From: Piezodorus guildinii
Taxonomy: Eukaryota; Arthropoda; Insecta; Hemiptera; Pentatomidae
DNA: 64,000 nucleotides
Assembly (NCBI GenBank): GCA_023052935.1
Contig: CM041294.1
Span: 37,533,236 to 37,597,235, forward strand
Direction of reading: 5' to 3'
Positions 1 through 12,590 of the stretch are shown here, piece after piece. The first letter of the stretch is position 1. Each line of letters starts with the position of its first letter. The position numbers and the translations under genes were made by a program. The notes under the pieces were generated by a model. It worked only from the letters and a program-made list of their open reading frames with translations. It did no database searches and was not told the DNA's origin.

Positions 1-3000
1 TCCATACGAATAATAGTATCTCTACTGAGGGCCCCTAATAAGGTTCATGGTAGAAATATATATATATATATATTTAGATCAACAAGTATAAAGAAGATTT
101 GACCAGAATCATCTTCTTCAAACTCCAGGTTCCTCCACCCTTGAAAATCTCATCTTTACAGGGTCTGGGTGAACCCAGAAGGGTCTTCGTAGACCTAAGT
201 CAACCCACTACCGATATTAAAATATTGATTATTATAAGACTTGGACGCAGAGTAGAAGAGAATAATGCCTTCATTACTTTATCACATTGTATATGAATGA
301 GAAGGAATTATTTTATTGTTCAAATATTTATCAAGAAGTAAAAAAAGTATTTTTTAAATTTCTAAGGATAATAAAAAAGTTTTGTTCTGAAGCAGTATTA
401 TTTTTACTCTGCAATCCCAGAAGAGTCTTGGGTTCGGTAAATTGAGAGTTCCGTACTGTTACTAAGTCAACGGCAGCGCAAGGAGGAACGGTAATACATA
501 TATAAACAAATTCTCTATTATCCTGGGACTCCTTAGAATGCCAACGGACAATACAAGACCTGAACCGTGGACTGTATATACCATTGTTGCTGTATATACA
601 TGAAATGTTTGTGTATTTATTTTGTAAATAAAGTTGGAGGTAAGAAAAAAAAAATATATCCTGGGAATGTCCCTTTAGAATAAAATATACAGAATGTACG
701 AAGTGTGCTTTGGAGTCTTAAGTATATTAAATACATATAAACAAATTAAGAATTGCTCATATAAACTAGACATATTTAAATGTGAAGAAAACAAAAACCA
801 TAACAAAATAAAAATAAAAAAGCTTTTTATTCTATTGAGCCTGGATATTCATGTAATGAAGTAAGATTGGGAAAGAAGATGGAAAGAGGAGATTAGGATG
901 AGGACGAATGAAAGAGATAGATGACTGACCATTCCCTATTCCAGGATTGTCCCACAGCCGAAATAACAGTGTCCAAATAGAACCATACTGCTAAAGTCCT
1001 AAAGATGGAGTCATAGCCACGAAACGTAGACCACAGTACTATTTATAGGATTTTACCTGATAAATTTAAAAAGGGAAGAAATATCTTTACAAAAGCAACC
1101 ATATGGTAATTATTCTGCCAACAAAATAATATAGAACTGAATATTTAAAGCGAAATTGTAAGCTCTACCGTTCCCTAAATACCAGGTTACCCCAGTACAT
1201 AAACATATTTCCAAATAAAACTTTGCAATAACAAAAGAATTAATTTTCAAGTTGAATGAATGTTGACCGGACACATATGATCTCAACGCAGACACACCTC
1301 TATCGGACCTTACCGAGAACTGAGCCTTGCTCAAGCTCTTCTAGGAACCATCTTAAGCGAAATAACTATTCGAGAACCACAACGGGGAAAAGATTGCATC
1401 AGTTATAAGATGTGATGTAGGATTGCATCAGTTTAAAGGATACCTACTCCAACTAATTCTTAAAAATCGTTTGTCATGTAAAAAGAAATCTAACAACAAT
1501 CCTGATAATAATTGGATGACGAATGTAATCAAAGAGAAGATGGTTAGGGAGGATATGGGTGCGGTAGCTGAAATGTGGTGAGGAAACAAACAGAAAATAT
1601 CAATAAAACCTATTATTGGAAAACTTAAAACAGCAATCCTCGAGTATCGAATAGCAGTTAGTAACTAAACAGTCCTCATAGATGTGTCTCCAATTCAGGA
1701 TTAAAAAACAGAAGCATATATCACAAAACTAAACAAGATTAACCAAACTGAAATATTCCCTTAAGGTAAGTATTGAATAAATATCTTGGATGTTATAACA
1801 ATTTTATCCAGAAGAAATTACTTAAAGTACCACTTAAAAAAAGTTTACATTTCTTTTGTATTATTTTAATCCCTGAAACTGATAAAACATTTTGATGAAC
1901 TGGCCTGATGTTTTCGCGTTGGAGCCTTTTGAACATGAATGAAACATAGAGAAAAGTTATGAGGAGGATTTTATATCTCACAAAATAAGTGAACTGGACC
2001 AATATTAGCAAGGCTACGGCGTACCTCATGTGTTTTAGGGTGTCTAAAATACAGGATCCAAGATGTTAAGCCGAAAGCAGATGGAAACGAAGAAACCTAC
2101 TATTACTCTACCCTGATCTCGAATTTGTAATTATGTAGTGCAATAATATAATTCCATAATACATAATTTCATGTTTCCATAAAAAGTAAGCGGTCTTTTA
2201 ATATAATATAGTGGTAAGAGAACGCACATAGCACCAAATCATTAATATTTTCAAGAAATGCACTTTTGTTTTTCGTTCCGTTGTTTGTAAAGTTTAATCT
2301 TTATCGTCGAAATATTCTAATAAATAAACTTGATTTACTGGTATGACTTGTAATCCTGGTATGTGTAATATATTCTATCATTATTCAAATTTTATACGTA
2401 TATACCTATAGAAAAAAAAAATAATATATATAATTTAATAACGATATAGTGGTGATCAATTGGCCCTCGGTAATAATTCTTTTAGATAAAATATCTGAAC
2501 ACTCATTACCTCTTAAACCAATATGGCTTGAAGGCATTGTGCTCTCAAACCCCGGTCATAGACTGGAGTCAAACTGAGGTACATGTTTGAAATCTTTGAT
2601 CAGGTAACTCACCTGGGGCTCACCTAAGGTCTATAAAATGGGTAACCTTCAATGTGACAAAACCTAGCTGTTGTGCGTGATATTGGCTATATTATCCCCG
2701 AGCACTATATCGTTATAGTAAGAAATTATATCGTTTATAAAATATCATTACAGCATTATTATATCATAGTATTAGATAGGCATAATTATATTATGTTAGC
2801 GTTATATTATTATTATAATTATATTCGTATTGTTATGTTAAAGCAAATATATCTTTCGCCAAGAAAAAGTTCTCCCTCACGGAGCGTTAACCCTATCCCC
2901 ATCATTGTTCTGGATTAACAATATGAGATAACATATAAATTAGCTACTTATAACTTTTTTCCTTTCCTGTTAAAGCATACTGAATTATCCGTTAGACGAG

Positions 3001-3350
3001 AAGAGCTAGTCTATCTTATCAGCCACGGTCTATCGGTTAGAGCTATTTCGGTCTAGAGTCACGGTTGAGCATTCTCAAGCAAACATTTATAGACCCGAGA
3101 GCGGTAAGCTGTAACCTAACGGACGTGTATTGACTGTCCCGAAATAGACACATCAATAAGGTAACGACACAATATTTGAGATAAACAAAACAATAATATA
3201 TTTTTAAAAATAAAATATAAACTGAGAAAAAAATAATATTTAAGAAATCCTCTATTTTCCCTAATATATATTGGTGCCATCACAGTTGAGTGAAGAATTT
3301 TAATATACTATTTTTTCACGATAGCGAAAGTCAACATACCTAATGGTTTA
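1..3350. other. A+T-rich non-coding region
   Basis: I see no supportable gene. A weak S1-like SINE tail may lie near 150-215 (a GAACCCAGAAGGGTC block resembling the same part of the copy at 36270). Slightly G+C-richer patches at 2500-2650 and 2985-3130 match nothing I recognise. The open frames at 99, 1110, 1793 and 2673 are short and have the Phe/Ile/Tyr/Asn-rich composition of chance frames in A+T-rich DNA. Confidence 0.5.
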
Positions 3351-3353
3351 TTT

Positions 3354-4207
3354 TTAACCTTTTTACTTTCACTTGCCTATACATGAAATATATATTCAGG
3401 GAAAGTATTGCGATCGAGAAAATTTTCCAATTCCAGTTTTCTATGGAAATACACAATTTAGTGTCTACTGAGACCAAATGACCAAGTCCCGAAAAAAAGT
3501 CCCTGTGAGTGTGTGTGGTAAGTCTAGCGCAAAAACGAAAAGTCGTACGAAACTGAAATTTCATATTTAGGACAACTATAGGCCCGAGATGTTACAGGAA
3601 ATTTTTCATCAAAATCAGCTAACCAGAAGTGTAACATTATACCATGCATTTTGCACCTTTTTAAGATTTTATCAAAAACGGCTTCAACGATTTTGATTTA
3701 ATTCTCTACATTGATGTAAAATTTAATGGGCTTTAACATCATGTAGGTTTTGTTTTTATTGAAATAGTCTGACAGGGCTTAAATGCCGATATTTTCTTCC
3801 TCTAAACTACCTTAAATTTAGTAGATTTGAAGAAATTAACATATCACTGGTTAGCATTGTGAATAAACGTAAATATAAGTAGAGTAAATCGAATCCAACT
3901 AAAGAGAAAAGACGAAAAATATTTTTTCATGCAATTTTTGTTTTTTTATAAACAGTAATATTGATGTATAATATACCATTTGAAAGCCAAAGGTTTTAGA
4001 AAAAATATCATCTTATATGCAAAATTTTAAAAGTTAACGGAGAGCGGTGAAAAGCCGATAAAACGAGCTGTTTGTTGTAGATAATACTATAATAGATTAT
4101 TTAATAAATCACGTGTTTTTATAGGAATTCAATTTAATTAATTCTTAAACAATTTATTTTCATTTCTAAATGTATTTAAAAAAATGTTAAATTGATATTA
4201 ACAACGT
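3354..4207 (+). repeat. Family A dispersed repeat, copy 1
   Basis: It starts with ACTTTCACTTGCCTATA and runs through the family landmarks in order: the GGGAAAGTATTGCGATCG block, an ACGAAAAGTCGTACGAAACT block, AAATTTAATGGGCTTTAA, GTCTGACAGGGCTTAAATG and GTGAAAAGCCGATAAAA. The 3' end fades near 4207 without the usual GGAGGTAAGTG terminus. The frame at 3340-3564 on the opposite strand is a by-product of the repeat, since the same peptide type recurs at other copies (for example 34952-35248). Confidence 0.85.
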
Positions 4208-5401
4208 ATATATTAAATTTTTTCTACAGTATTTTTAACTAAACAAAAAGTACTTCAAATTCGTTTTATGTATTTCTTCCCATGATGACTTTTTTTTTTG
4301 CACTAAAATATATTTAGAAAAGCAGGTCCAAAAGCCATGTCACAAAGAGTAAAAAAAAATCTATTTATAATTAATAAAATTAAAAGCTATAATTAAGTAA
4401 TGTATATATAAAGGCGTTTAGAATATAAATGAAATAATAAAAAACAACTAAAAATTAATATCTAGGTTAACGAATTCAAATAAGGCTAGGTAGATAAAAA
4501 TACAAACAAAAAAAAATACTGAATGTTAATCTGTAAATCGATAATAGAGCACCTTGACATGTTAAACCTATTTTAGAAAAATAAATATTTAAATCCGTCA
4601 CCTTCATACTATGCTTAAGTAATTTCAACAATGATCATTACTACTGAAAATTATTAGTTAATTTACTTATCTGACTGTCTAGCCGTGAATGTATTTGTCG
4701 AACCGAACGGAAGCTAATGATAGTTGGAGATTGGGGAGAAGTACGTGGAAGTTCCGAACTATCTGAACAGATTGAAACTATTTAATGGCGGATTTATATC
4801 GAGTCTAATTATCGCTTCTAGCTATCGACAATTTTTGTTTACAAGTTTTTGAATAAAATTGTTAGACATATTGATTTTTTTTTTAGTTGATAAAAGAAAA
4901 AAGTGACTGTATACATCACATCGCACTTCAACAGTCTAACTAAATAGTGATAGTGCAATATTAAGAAATAATTTAACATAGTATGCACAAAAAAAAATTA
5001 ATATTCATTAAACTAAGTTGTATTTTAATTTATATATTACAGTCATAGTTAAATTTTAAGTAATTATATAATTAAAATGTTTTTATTTTATTTATGTAAA
5101 ACAAAGAATTAGTCATTATTTCAAGTCCTTAAATGAGTATCACTTATGATCAAATTAATTTTTTTTTTTTTTTTTTTTTAGAATTTATCGAAATATTTTA
5201 ATTTTTGAACATTAAATACAAAATATTAAGCTGAATTTAATTTTTAATTTAATTATATGAGTCTTAAAAAAACTGATTTTACTTTATTAATAGCATTAAT
5301 TATCCAGCTTGCTTAGTTATTTAAGTTAAGAATGTTTTTATTTACACAATATATAAAGATAATTGTATATTTTAATATAGCTTTACGGCATATAACTAAC
5401 C
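4208..5401. other. A+T-rich unassigned region
   Basis: Very A+T-rich DNA with homopolymer runs, including a long poly-T at about 5159-5179. I see no coding or repeat structure apart from the family D repeat that begins at 5402. Confidence 0.5.
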
Positions 5402-5631
5402 GATAGAGAATTAAATTCTCAACAAAATTCGGTAAGGAAATAAAGGAGATATAGCATTTTGAATTTAGCAGTGGTGATAAATCATTTTCTTTGAATATAA
5501 ATGAAGTTTATTCTTTTTTAAGCGTTTTGATTAGTTTATAGGTGTACATAAAAGTTAAATTGACAGCTAAATAAATTGTTATGCCGTAATATAATTATTT
5601 GGAAATAACAAACCATTCTGTAATAATTTGC

Positions 5632-5633
<2 letters not shown>
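5402..5633 (+). repeat. Family D dispersed repeat, copy 1
   Basis: It shares collinear blocks with 63070-63296: GATAGAGAATTAAAT at the start, GGAGATATAGCATTTTGAA against AGAGATATAGCGTTTTGAA, GCAGTGGTGAT, then GGAAATAACAAACCATT and TGTAATAATTTGCAG at the end. Lengths are nearly equal (232 and 227 bp). A 29-base poly-T follows directly. The element type is unknown. Confidence 0.7.
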
Positions 5634-5665
<32 letters not shown>

Positions 5666-6017
5666 GAAATATGACTATGAGTCTATATAACGGTCCGTAG
5701 TGTAAATGTCGATAAAAAAGCATAATAATACATAAATCCAGAAATAAACTTATAAAAGAAGAAAAGGTATTTAAAAATACATGCTAATAGATTCGGTCAC
5801 GAACTATAAATAACTTATAGTTTCCTTCACAAGGACGAATCGCTAACAGCAATAAATATAATATACACATACATAAATAATTCATAAAAAGGAAAAGTAC
5901 TGATCAAAGTTTAAGAACTTTTCTTTTGTTACTTTCTAATCAACGCAATAAGTAATAACGGTCTAATTTTGAAAAAAAGAAGATTCACATAACGACATTT
6001 TTTTTTCGAATCTTAAA

Positions 6018-6892
6018 TTTTTACTTCCACTAATGGAATATATAATAATGGAGAGTATCGTAAAAAATTTCGAATTTCAGTTTTCGACGGAAATGCACAT
6101 TTTAGGATCCAAATGATCAAATTCCGCAAAAAGGTCTCTGTGTGTGGTAAGTCCAGCGCGTAAACGAAAAGTCCTATGAAACTGTAATTTCATATTTAAG
6201 ACAACTATACGCTCGAGATGTTACAAAAAAGTTTTCACCAAAATCAGCTAACCAGAAGAGCCACTTTATACCATGCATTTTGCACCTTTTTACGAATTTC
6301 TTAAAAATGGCTCAAGGATTTTGATTTAACTCGCTATGTCGATGTAAAATAGAACGGGCGTTGATATAATGTAGATTTCAATCTGATTGAAATAGTCTGA
6401 CAGGGCTTAAATGCCGATATTTCAAAATTTCTTCCTCTAAAGTACCTTTAATTTTGTAGTTTTTATGAAATTGACCATATCATCTGATTAGCAAATATAA
6501 AAAACAGGTCAATATATAACGTGAACGAATTCGATAACGAACTAAAGGAGATAACTGCAATCATATTTTTTTAATCCAATTTTATGTTTTTGAACTTAGG
6601 AACAGTAATATACTTGTATAATGTGCCGTTGGATAGCTAAATATTTTAGAAAAAATATTATCTAATATACGGAATTTTAAAGGTTAATGGAGTGCGATGA
6701 AAAGCCGATAAAATAACTGATTGTTGTAGATAAAAGTATAATACATTATTTAATATAACACATGTTTCTATTGAAATTCAAAATAATTAATTCTTTAACA
6801 TTTTTTTTTTATCTTTATAAGTACTTAAACCTTAAATTCATTTTAACAACGAAGGTCAGTGAAATTCGTGTGTTGTGCGCACCAGATTTTTT
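6018..6892 (+). repeat. Family A dispersed repeat, copy 2
   Basis: Diverged but collinear with the other copies, from a degenerate TTACTTCCACTAAT start to GAAGGTCAGTGAAATTCG and the GCGCACCAGATTTTT tail. It carries the family blocks GTCTGACAGGGCTTAAATG and GATGAAAAGCCGATAAAA. Confidence 0.85.
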
Positions 6893-7584
6893 TCAAATGT
6901 TGAATATTTAAGATTAGTAAATAATATTTAATTAATTATTTTTAATATTTGGAAATATATTCTCAGATCCGAACAGAGACGATATGCTTTAACCCATGAC
7001 GAAACAGCCGACAAGCCTTGACATTGCAACATAACTCTGAAGGCTAGGGTATGTATTTCTATACTCTAGATCTAGTTACTCCCACATAAGTATGAATGGC
7101 TATGTGTGTGTGTGTGTCTATATATATATATAATTCGTTTATTTCTTATCTGAGAACTTTACTGAATGAACAAGGAAAGTAGAAGTCATCAGAAAGACGC
7201 CCACAGTACGTCATCGAGAACACTAGAGGATTCTCAGAAGGGAAAGGTTTGCTGAATAAGGCGGTTCGTCGAAGAGATTTGCTTTCATTGGCGTAATTCG
7301 AACCTCGCTGGAGGAAGTTCCAGCAGGAATAAGTTATGCACTGTTCAGTTTCATAGCTCTCAAAGGTTTGGATTTAAAAGTGAGAAATAACTGTATGAAT
7401 ATATCTGTAATACATAACAAACCAGATTCAGTTTGCATTGTATTACTTGTTCTGGATAATGCTTGAGTTTTGAATATTTTTATGAGGATTAAAAAAAAAA
7501 AACTGTTTTTACAACCCATTTAGAGTCTCAGATTCATAACATATAAAGAGTCGTGCTGTTTTACGAGTAAGGAGATTATTAGGC
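6893..7584. other. A+T-rich unassigned region
   Basis: Contains a (TG)n/(TA)n microsatellite near 7100-7130 and nothing else that I can assign. Confidence 0.5.
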
Positions 7585-7765
7585 CTTGATCAGGCTCAGC
7601 CTCAGGTTTTTCCCTAATTTTAGATACCTACTTTATAGAGGCTGTGTGTACCCAGGAGGGTATCCATACCCCAGGGTCGCTCCATGGATAAAACAATATA
7701 ATAAATACTTCTGCCTCAGACGGGGTTCGAACCCGTGTTCTATTCACTAGACCATACAGCTCCTT
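7585..7765 (-). repeat. S1 SINE (tRNA-derived), copy a
   Basis: Read on the minus strand, the head begins near 7765. It has an A-box-like TGGTCTAGTGAA and a B box GGTTCGAACCC, followed by a non-tRNA body with GGAGCGACCCTGGGGTATGG and a 3' part carrying AGCCTCAGG on the plus strand. The same arrangement recurs at 19841, 20378/21559 and 36270. This is the usual layout of a tRNA-derived SINE. It is not a tRNA gene, because no cloverleaf with a closed acceptor stem forms. Confidence 0.75.
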
Positions 7766-10700
7766 ATTAGCATTTATTCCAGTCAGAAAATGTATATAAC
7801 TAAAGATAATAAAACTTAACTCAGAAAAATTGTACTTGAGACACTAACTCTGAAGTAGAAATAAAATCTAAATTAATAAAAACATGAGGATGCAATATTT
7901 AATTATTTATTAATAATCCATGAAAGATGACGTGGAAAGTATATTAGAGTTTTATCTTTGAAGAACTCGATAACAGGTAATCTGAAATGAGTAAAACGCT
8001 TATCAGCTCTTTAAAAAAAATTATTATAACTTGTGCTGGCTTAATTTCAAATTTCAAATTTTTTTTTTTTTTAGATCAAATTGTCTTTACATAATATTTT
8101 CTCAGGCATTCATTTACCCAACTTTTATTCAAATATACTAGATACTAAACAAAATTAAATAATTGGGATAGAACCAGAAACAGTTTTACTCCAGTTACAT
8201 ATTTTTTTAAAGATCATTTACAACTGTTTGTCAAGGAAAAAAAAAAATAAAGAAGTTTCTAAGCATTCAGGTAAAAGAAAAGGGATCTCGGTTGTAATTT
8301 TGAGAATTTTCTCATTCATATTTTTGTATGCACTGTAATATTACCAATTTGTTAACTTATTTTTTCACCTGATACATGAAAAAATGTACCTGAAAAATAT
8401 GCATTGTTAAATAAGTGCTAAAATTCATTTTATAATAAATTAATGAGGGCCATTACCTATACTCTAAAAAAAAAAAGCTAAGGCATACTAAGTAGAAACC
8501 GAAAAATATCAAATAGGTACCATAACGATAAAATTTACAAGGGATTGGACTAAGTACACGTTTCTGGTGGTAATAGGAGATAGAATATCAAAGTATTACA
8601 ACGATTTTCAAACCTTAAGAAATTCTACGAAACTACATAATAGCACTATGCAATTATCCAATTGCATAGTATTAGGTTCCAACGGGACGACCTTGGTGAC
8701 GATGCTACAGATTTTGTTTCGACTAAAATTCCAAACCTTGTTGCATAATGTTCTCTTAACAGTTAATTTATTTTATTTTATTTTTTTTTTCATATCACTT
8801 TACAGTATACGATAAAAGAAAGAGAGCATATTAAATTTAATTGTATTTTATTTATAGAAGAAAACTATCCCTTTGGATAAATCTTTAAGTTGGCATCGAA
8901 AACGAATTGAATAAGAGCCAACAATTATATTTATTTTCTAGTTATATTATTTTTTCTAAGGATATTTAAATTTATAAAATTCATATACGCTGATATCATT
9001 CATACGAAATAATAAAAATCATAAATAAATTGTTTAAAATAATACCAATAAGTAAAAAAATCAAAAATAGGATAATGTACAATTCATATTATCTTTGTAA
9101 ATGACAAGAACAGATTTCTCTCAAATTTTAAAACTGATATAAATTAAAATAAAATAAAAAATAAAAAAACAGGTATCCCAATTACAACTGTACAATTTAG
9201 TAAGAGTTTCGTTATATCGTAGAGCCTTGGATTAAAAAAAAAATTATCTTTATCAAGTGAAATACCAGAAGATTTTAGTCAACACGATCACCTCTGTCAA
9301 AGTTCCTGCTTAGTTTTTGGAATCGAAGAAGGATATCTGTAACTAACTTCAGTAAGGAAATATTAAAGGGGAAAAACCAAACGGATGTAATTCAGTAGTG
9401 ACTACACCAATCTATAAGGAAATTACCCAGTGACAAACGTTTTGTAGTACGAACTCCTGAAGGGAAATGAAGTTAAAATATCGATCTATCAGTTAATTCG
9501 GTCGATGATTTAAACTCTGAAGAAAAGATAACTGTAATGTGATACAAAACTTATATTGTATTAATGTACATATAAAAATATTATTATTTATTATTATTAA
9601 TATAAACAATCTTATTCCATATCAATCTAAATTCAATAATCAGTATAAATTATTCAGGAAATTAATTGTAAGCATTCGATAAAATCTTACTGGCAAAGAA
9701 AAAAGTAGGACTTTTAAACTCTGTATCAGCTAACTTTTTGCCCAAAGTATAAGTTTTTTTTTTTGTGAGGGTTTATAAAATTATTATTAATAATTTCAAA
9801 CGGTGTTTCCATATCCCGTTTCGTTTTGGTTTTTTAATTATATTTTCTTAAACTTTTATTATCTGGAATAGGAAACCAGGAATAATTGGATCGTAGTCTG
9901 CACATGCTCAGAGCCATTTGGGATATTTCGTACTACTGTAGAAAATCGACTCAAGATGGGCGTGTCACAAAAGAAAAAAACTATTTTCCCAGATTGAAAA
10001 AAAATTAATATATACATTTTATTTTAATTCATTTCCTGAAAACATTAAGCTATAAAAATACTAGATACAACCAACATTCATTTTTTAACATTCCGAATTT
10101 ATGTAGGATTTTTATTCCAAATATGATCAAAAAAATTAATGTAGTAAATTTTTACGAAAATTCAAGCTTAAAGAAATATTTCCTATACTTACCATACCAC
10201 TCTAAATTCAAAATTAAACAAGAACAAGAAAAAATTATAAAGCAATAATAATTGATGGAAAAAATTCAATATCAATCAGGAAAATATAAGTTTAAAATTG
10301 TATTAAATCCTTCAAATCAAGATTTAATTTTTTTCACCCTAATTAATGTAATTTCTCACATGAACCTTAAAATGAAGATAATTTTTTTCTTCGGTGTTTA
10401 TAAAATAAAATAATATAAAAATATGAATCCTAAAATAGAGTGATAAATACGTTTGGCAGGGTATAGTAGTTTTCAAATAAAAAAAAAATATAAATATTTT
10501 TATGGTTACATAAAAAAAAAAAAAAAAAAAAAAAATTTGTATAGCTCCTAATATTAAAAATTAATTAACTATAAAAGATTACATTATTTTATAAATTTTA
10601 TACTGTAATTGAACTTGAGCTGGTTAAAACCACGTAAGGTAGTTTGACCTATAATCCTATATGCAGACCTTAGGTAAGCAAAACACTATACATAAAATGC

Positions 10701-11369
10701 TGAAAGTGAAATTCCATTACTTTTTCTCAATTTCGCAAAATATATATATATATATATACTTTTTTTTCCGAAGTGCTACATTATTTCAATTAGAAAAAAA
10801 ATATGATTTATTATATTATAATTATTATAATAATTTAAAAAATTTGATGTATATAGGACCTTTGAATATTGAATTATCTTATCAATGTATTAAATATTAA
10901 TTTATTATTTATTCAAAATTTTAAATTAATTACATATCGTCAGAAAATCAATATTTTTTTTTCAACTTATTTAGGTTTTAGTTAAATTTGTTGTATTTCC
11001 ATTTTTTTAAAATAGAATTGTTTTTAAAATATAAATTTTAATATATTTTGAACCACGAATTATGAAAATTTTAGAAATTAAATATATTTTTTTTTTTAGT
11101 CTCTTGTAATAAACTTTTTCTCCATTCATGGAATTTGAGAATCATCCAGTTGAATTTTTTTTTTAATTAACTAATGGATGATGAATTTTTTTTTTAACTT
11201 TTAATTTATTTATTGAAGTAATTAAAATATTTGATTCACTTCTATTGCACTTACATTGTATAGCTATAGACATATATATATGTATAACATAGTATAATAT
11301 AATGAGAAGTGGTATCTCACCTTGAGTTAGACGATGCTTGAACAAACTTCGGAGATGAACTGACTGTGG
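7766..11369. other. A+T-rich unassigned region
   Basis: Long A+T-rich tract with poly-A or poly-T runs (8059-8073, 10510-10534) and a small perfect hairpin at 8648-8671 (arms CTATGCAATT and AATTGCATAG around ATCC). The frames at 8567 and 10661 are low-complexity and show no domain. Confidence 0.5.
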
Positions 11370-11640
11370 ATGAGTAGATATGGCGGTTTAGGTGGTGCGG
11401 TAGGTGGCGGAGCGCATGCGCGGGGCTACACCCTCAGGACCTTGGCAAGGGGTTTTCACCCCCCGATTACTATATTTATTATATCATTGCCAAGGACGAA
11501 GGATAAGGATCGAGTGTCCTTTATTAAAAATGGGGGGAGGGCAGGACACAGGACACTGTGCTCCCGCCCCCGGGCACGGCTAAATAGGTCAGTGGAGGTC
11601 GCCTCCTTGGGGTAGGCTTAGCAAGGATCGATATTCGGTT
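11370..11640. other. G+C-rich island, unassigned
   Basis: An abrupt G+C-rich block inside A+T-rich DNA, with GCATGCGCGGGG, a small foldback GGGGTTTTCACCCCCC near 11450, and a run of G at about 11531-11540. The plus-strand frame 11370-11615 (81 codons) is Arg/Gly-rich and resembles no family I know. It could be a 5' untranslated exon, a promoter or a repeat fragment; the sequence alone does not decide. Confidence 0.3.
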
Positions 11641-12177
11641 TTTTCCTCTTTGATTTCGGCTGTTTTACATCTATATATGAAGAAAGTGCGATATATTACT
11701 GTGGAAACATTGTGTAGATTATCACACGATGGTTAAATATTTCTAAATAGTTTCATATTAAAAATTCCATATCATCTTAAAACGTCTCTTTCCTTCTGTT
11801 CGACGACAATATTTCCTTGGTTCTTACTTATTCCAAACTTAAAAAAATAGAAAACCATCCTACATAATTGAGCTCCTCGCCCTTCGATCTGATTCGTTAA
11901 ATACTAGAACCCAATCAATAATTTTTTATACTACATCACATAAAACTGCACTCTTCCACAAATCGTTTCTCGTTCATTCCTCATCCTTCAGGAATTTGCT
12001 GCCCATATCAATTCTTAAAGCCACCTCTCTCTCTCTTCCTTCAAACATCATCTCTTCCACAACCTACTCACATCTCAATCTTCCGTTCCAATGTAAAATA
12101 TAGGTATATATAGTATAAATTTGCAAAGATTTACATGTATAAGGAATAATTTATCCTTTATATGTATACATATTTTT

Positions 12178-12183
<6 letters not shown>

Positions 12184-12213
<30 letters not shown>
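12184..12213. repeat. (TA)n microsatellite
   Basis: A simple TA run followed by poly-T. The Ile/Tyr-rich frame 12075-12275 on the minus strand is produced by it. Confidence 0.9.
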
Positions 12214-12223
<10 letters not shown>

Positions 12224-12397
12224 TAATGTATATTTTCTTTAAGTTACCAGACCATAAGGATTTCTTTCTGTTCATTGTTTGTTATTCTAAGGGGACTTGA
12301 TCCCAAAATATTTTTTTTATATTCATTTCATTTCATTTTATCTATTCACACGGTTTTGAATATGTCTTTCCTTAATTAAATCCAAGACAAACTGTGT

Positions 12398-12590
12398 TGC
12401 GTTGATCAGCCATGGATCGACCCTGGGATTGAAAGACCCTCCTTTGGTTCATATAGCCTCTAAAGACTGGATAACAGGCAAAGGTCTAGTGGAATCGAAT
12501 ACTAGTTTACTATTCTCCGGGTCCTAGAAACGAATATTATTATTCTGTTATTTCAGCCGGAGAGCGACCCTAAGGTATGATATCCCCTTA
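12398..12590 (+). repeat. S1 SINE remnants, copy e
   Basis: Two degenerate plus-strand pieces in tandem. The first has GATCGACCCTGGGATTGAAA and CATATAGCCTCTAAAG, matching the body of copy a. The second has a head-like GGTCTAGTGGAATCG followed by GAGCGACCCTAAGGTATG. Strong decay makes the boundaries approximate. Confidence 0.5.

Noticed and set aside
985..1050. Second hammerhead-like motif (CTAAAGATGG with GAAACGTAG)
   Set aside because: It resembles the 54.5-kb core in layout, but the conserved G of CTGANGA is replaced by A and no convincing stem II or flanking arms are present.
3340..3564. Recurring minus-strand peptides beginning MKFQF (also at 34952-35248)
   Set aside because: They arise from the same part of family A copies, differ by frameshifts between copies and have no conserved start or end. 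Not genes.
7680..7765. tRNA gene suggested by GGTTCGAACCC
   Set aside because: A and B boxes are present but no closed acceptor stem or anticodon arm forms, and a shared non-tRNA body follows. It is a SINE head.
11370..11615. 81-codon Gly/Arg-rich frame in the G+C-rich island
   Set aside because: Open mainly because G+C-rich DNA has few stops. No motif, splice signal or homologue is recognised.
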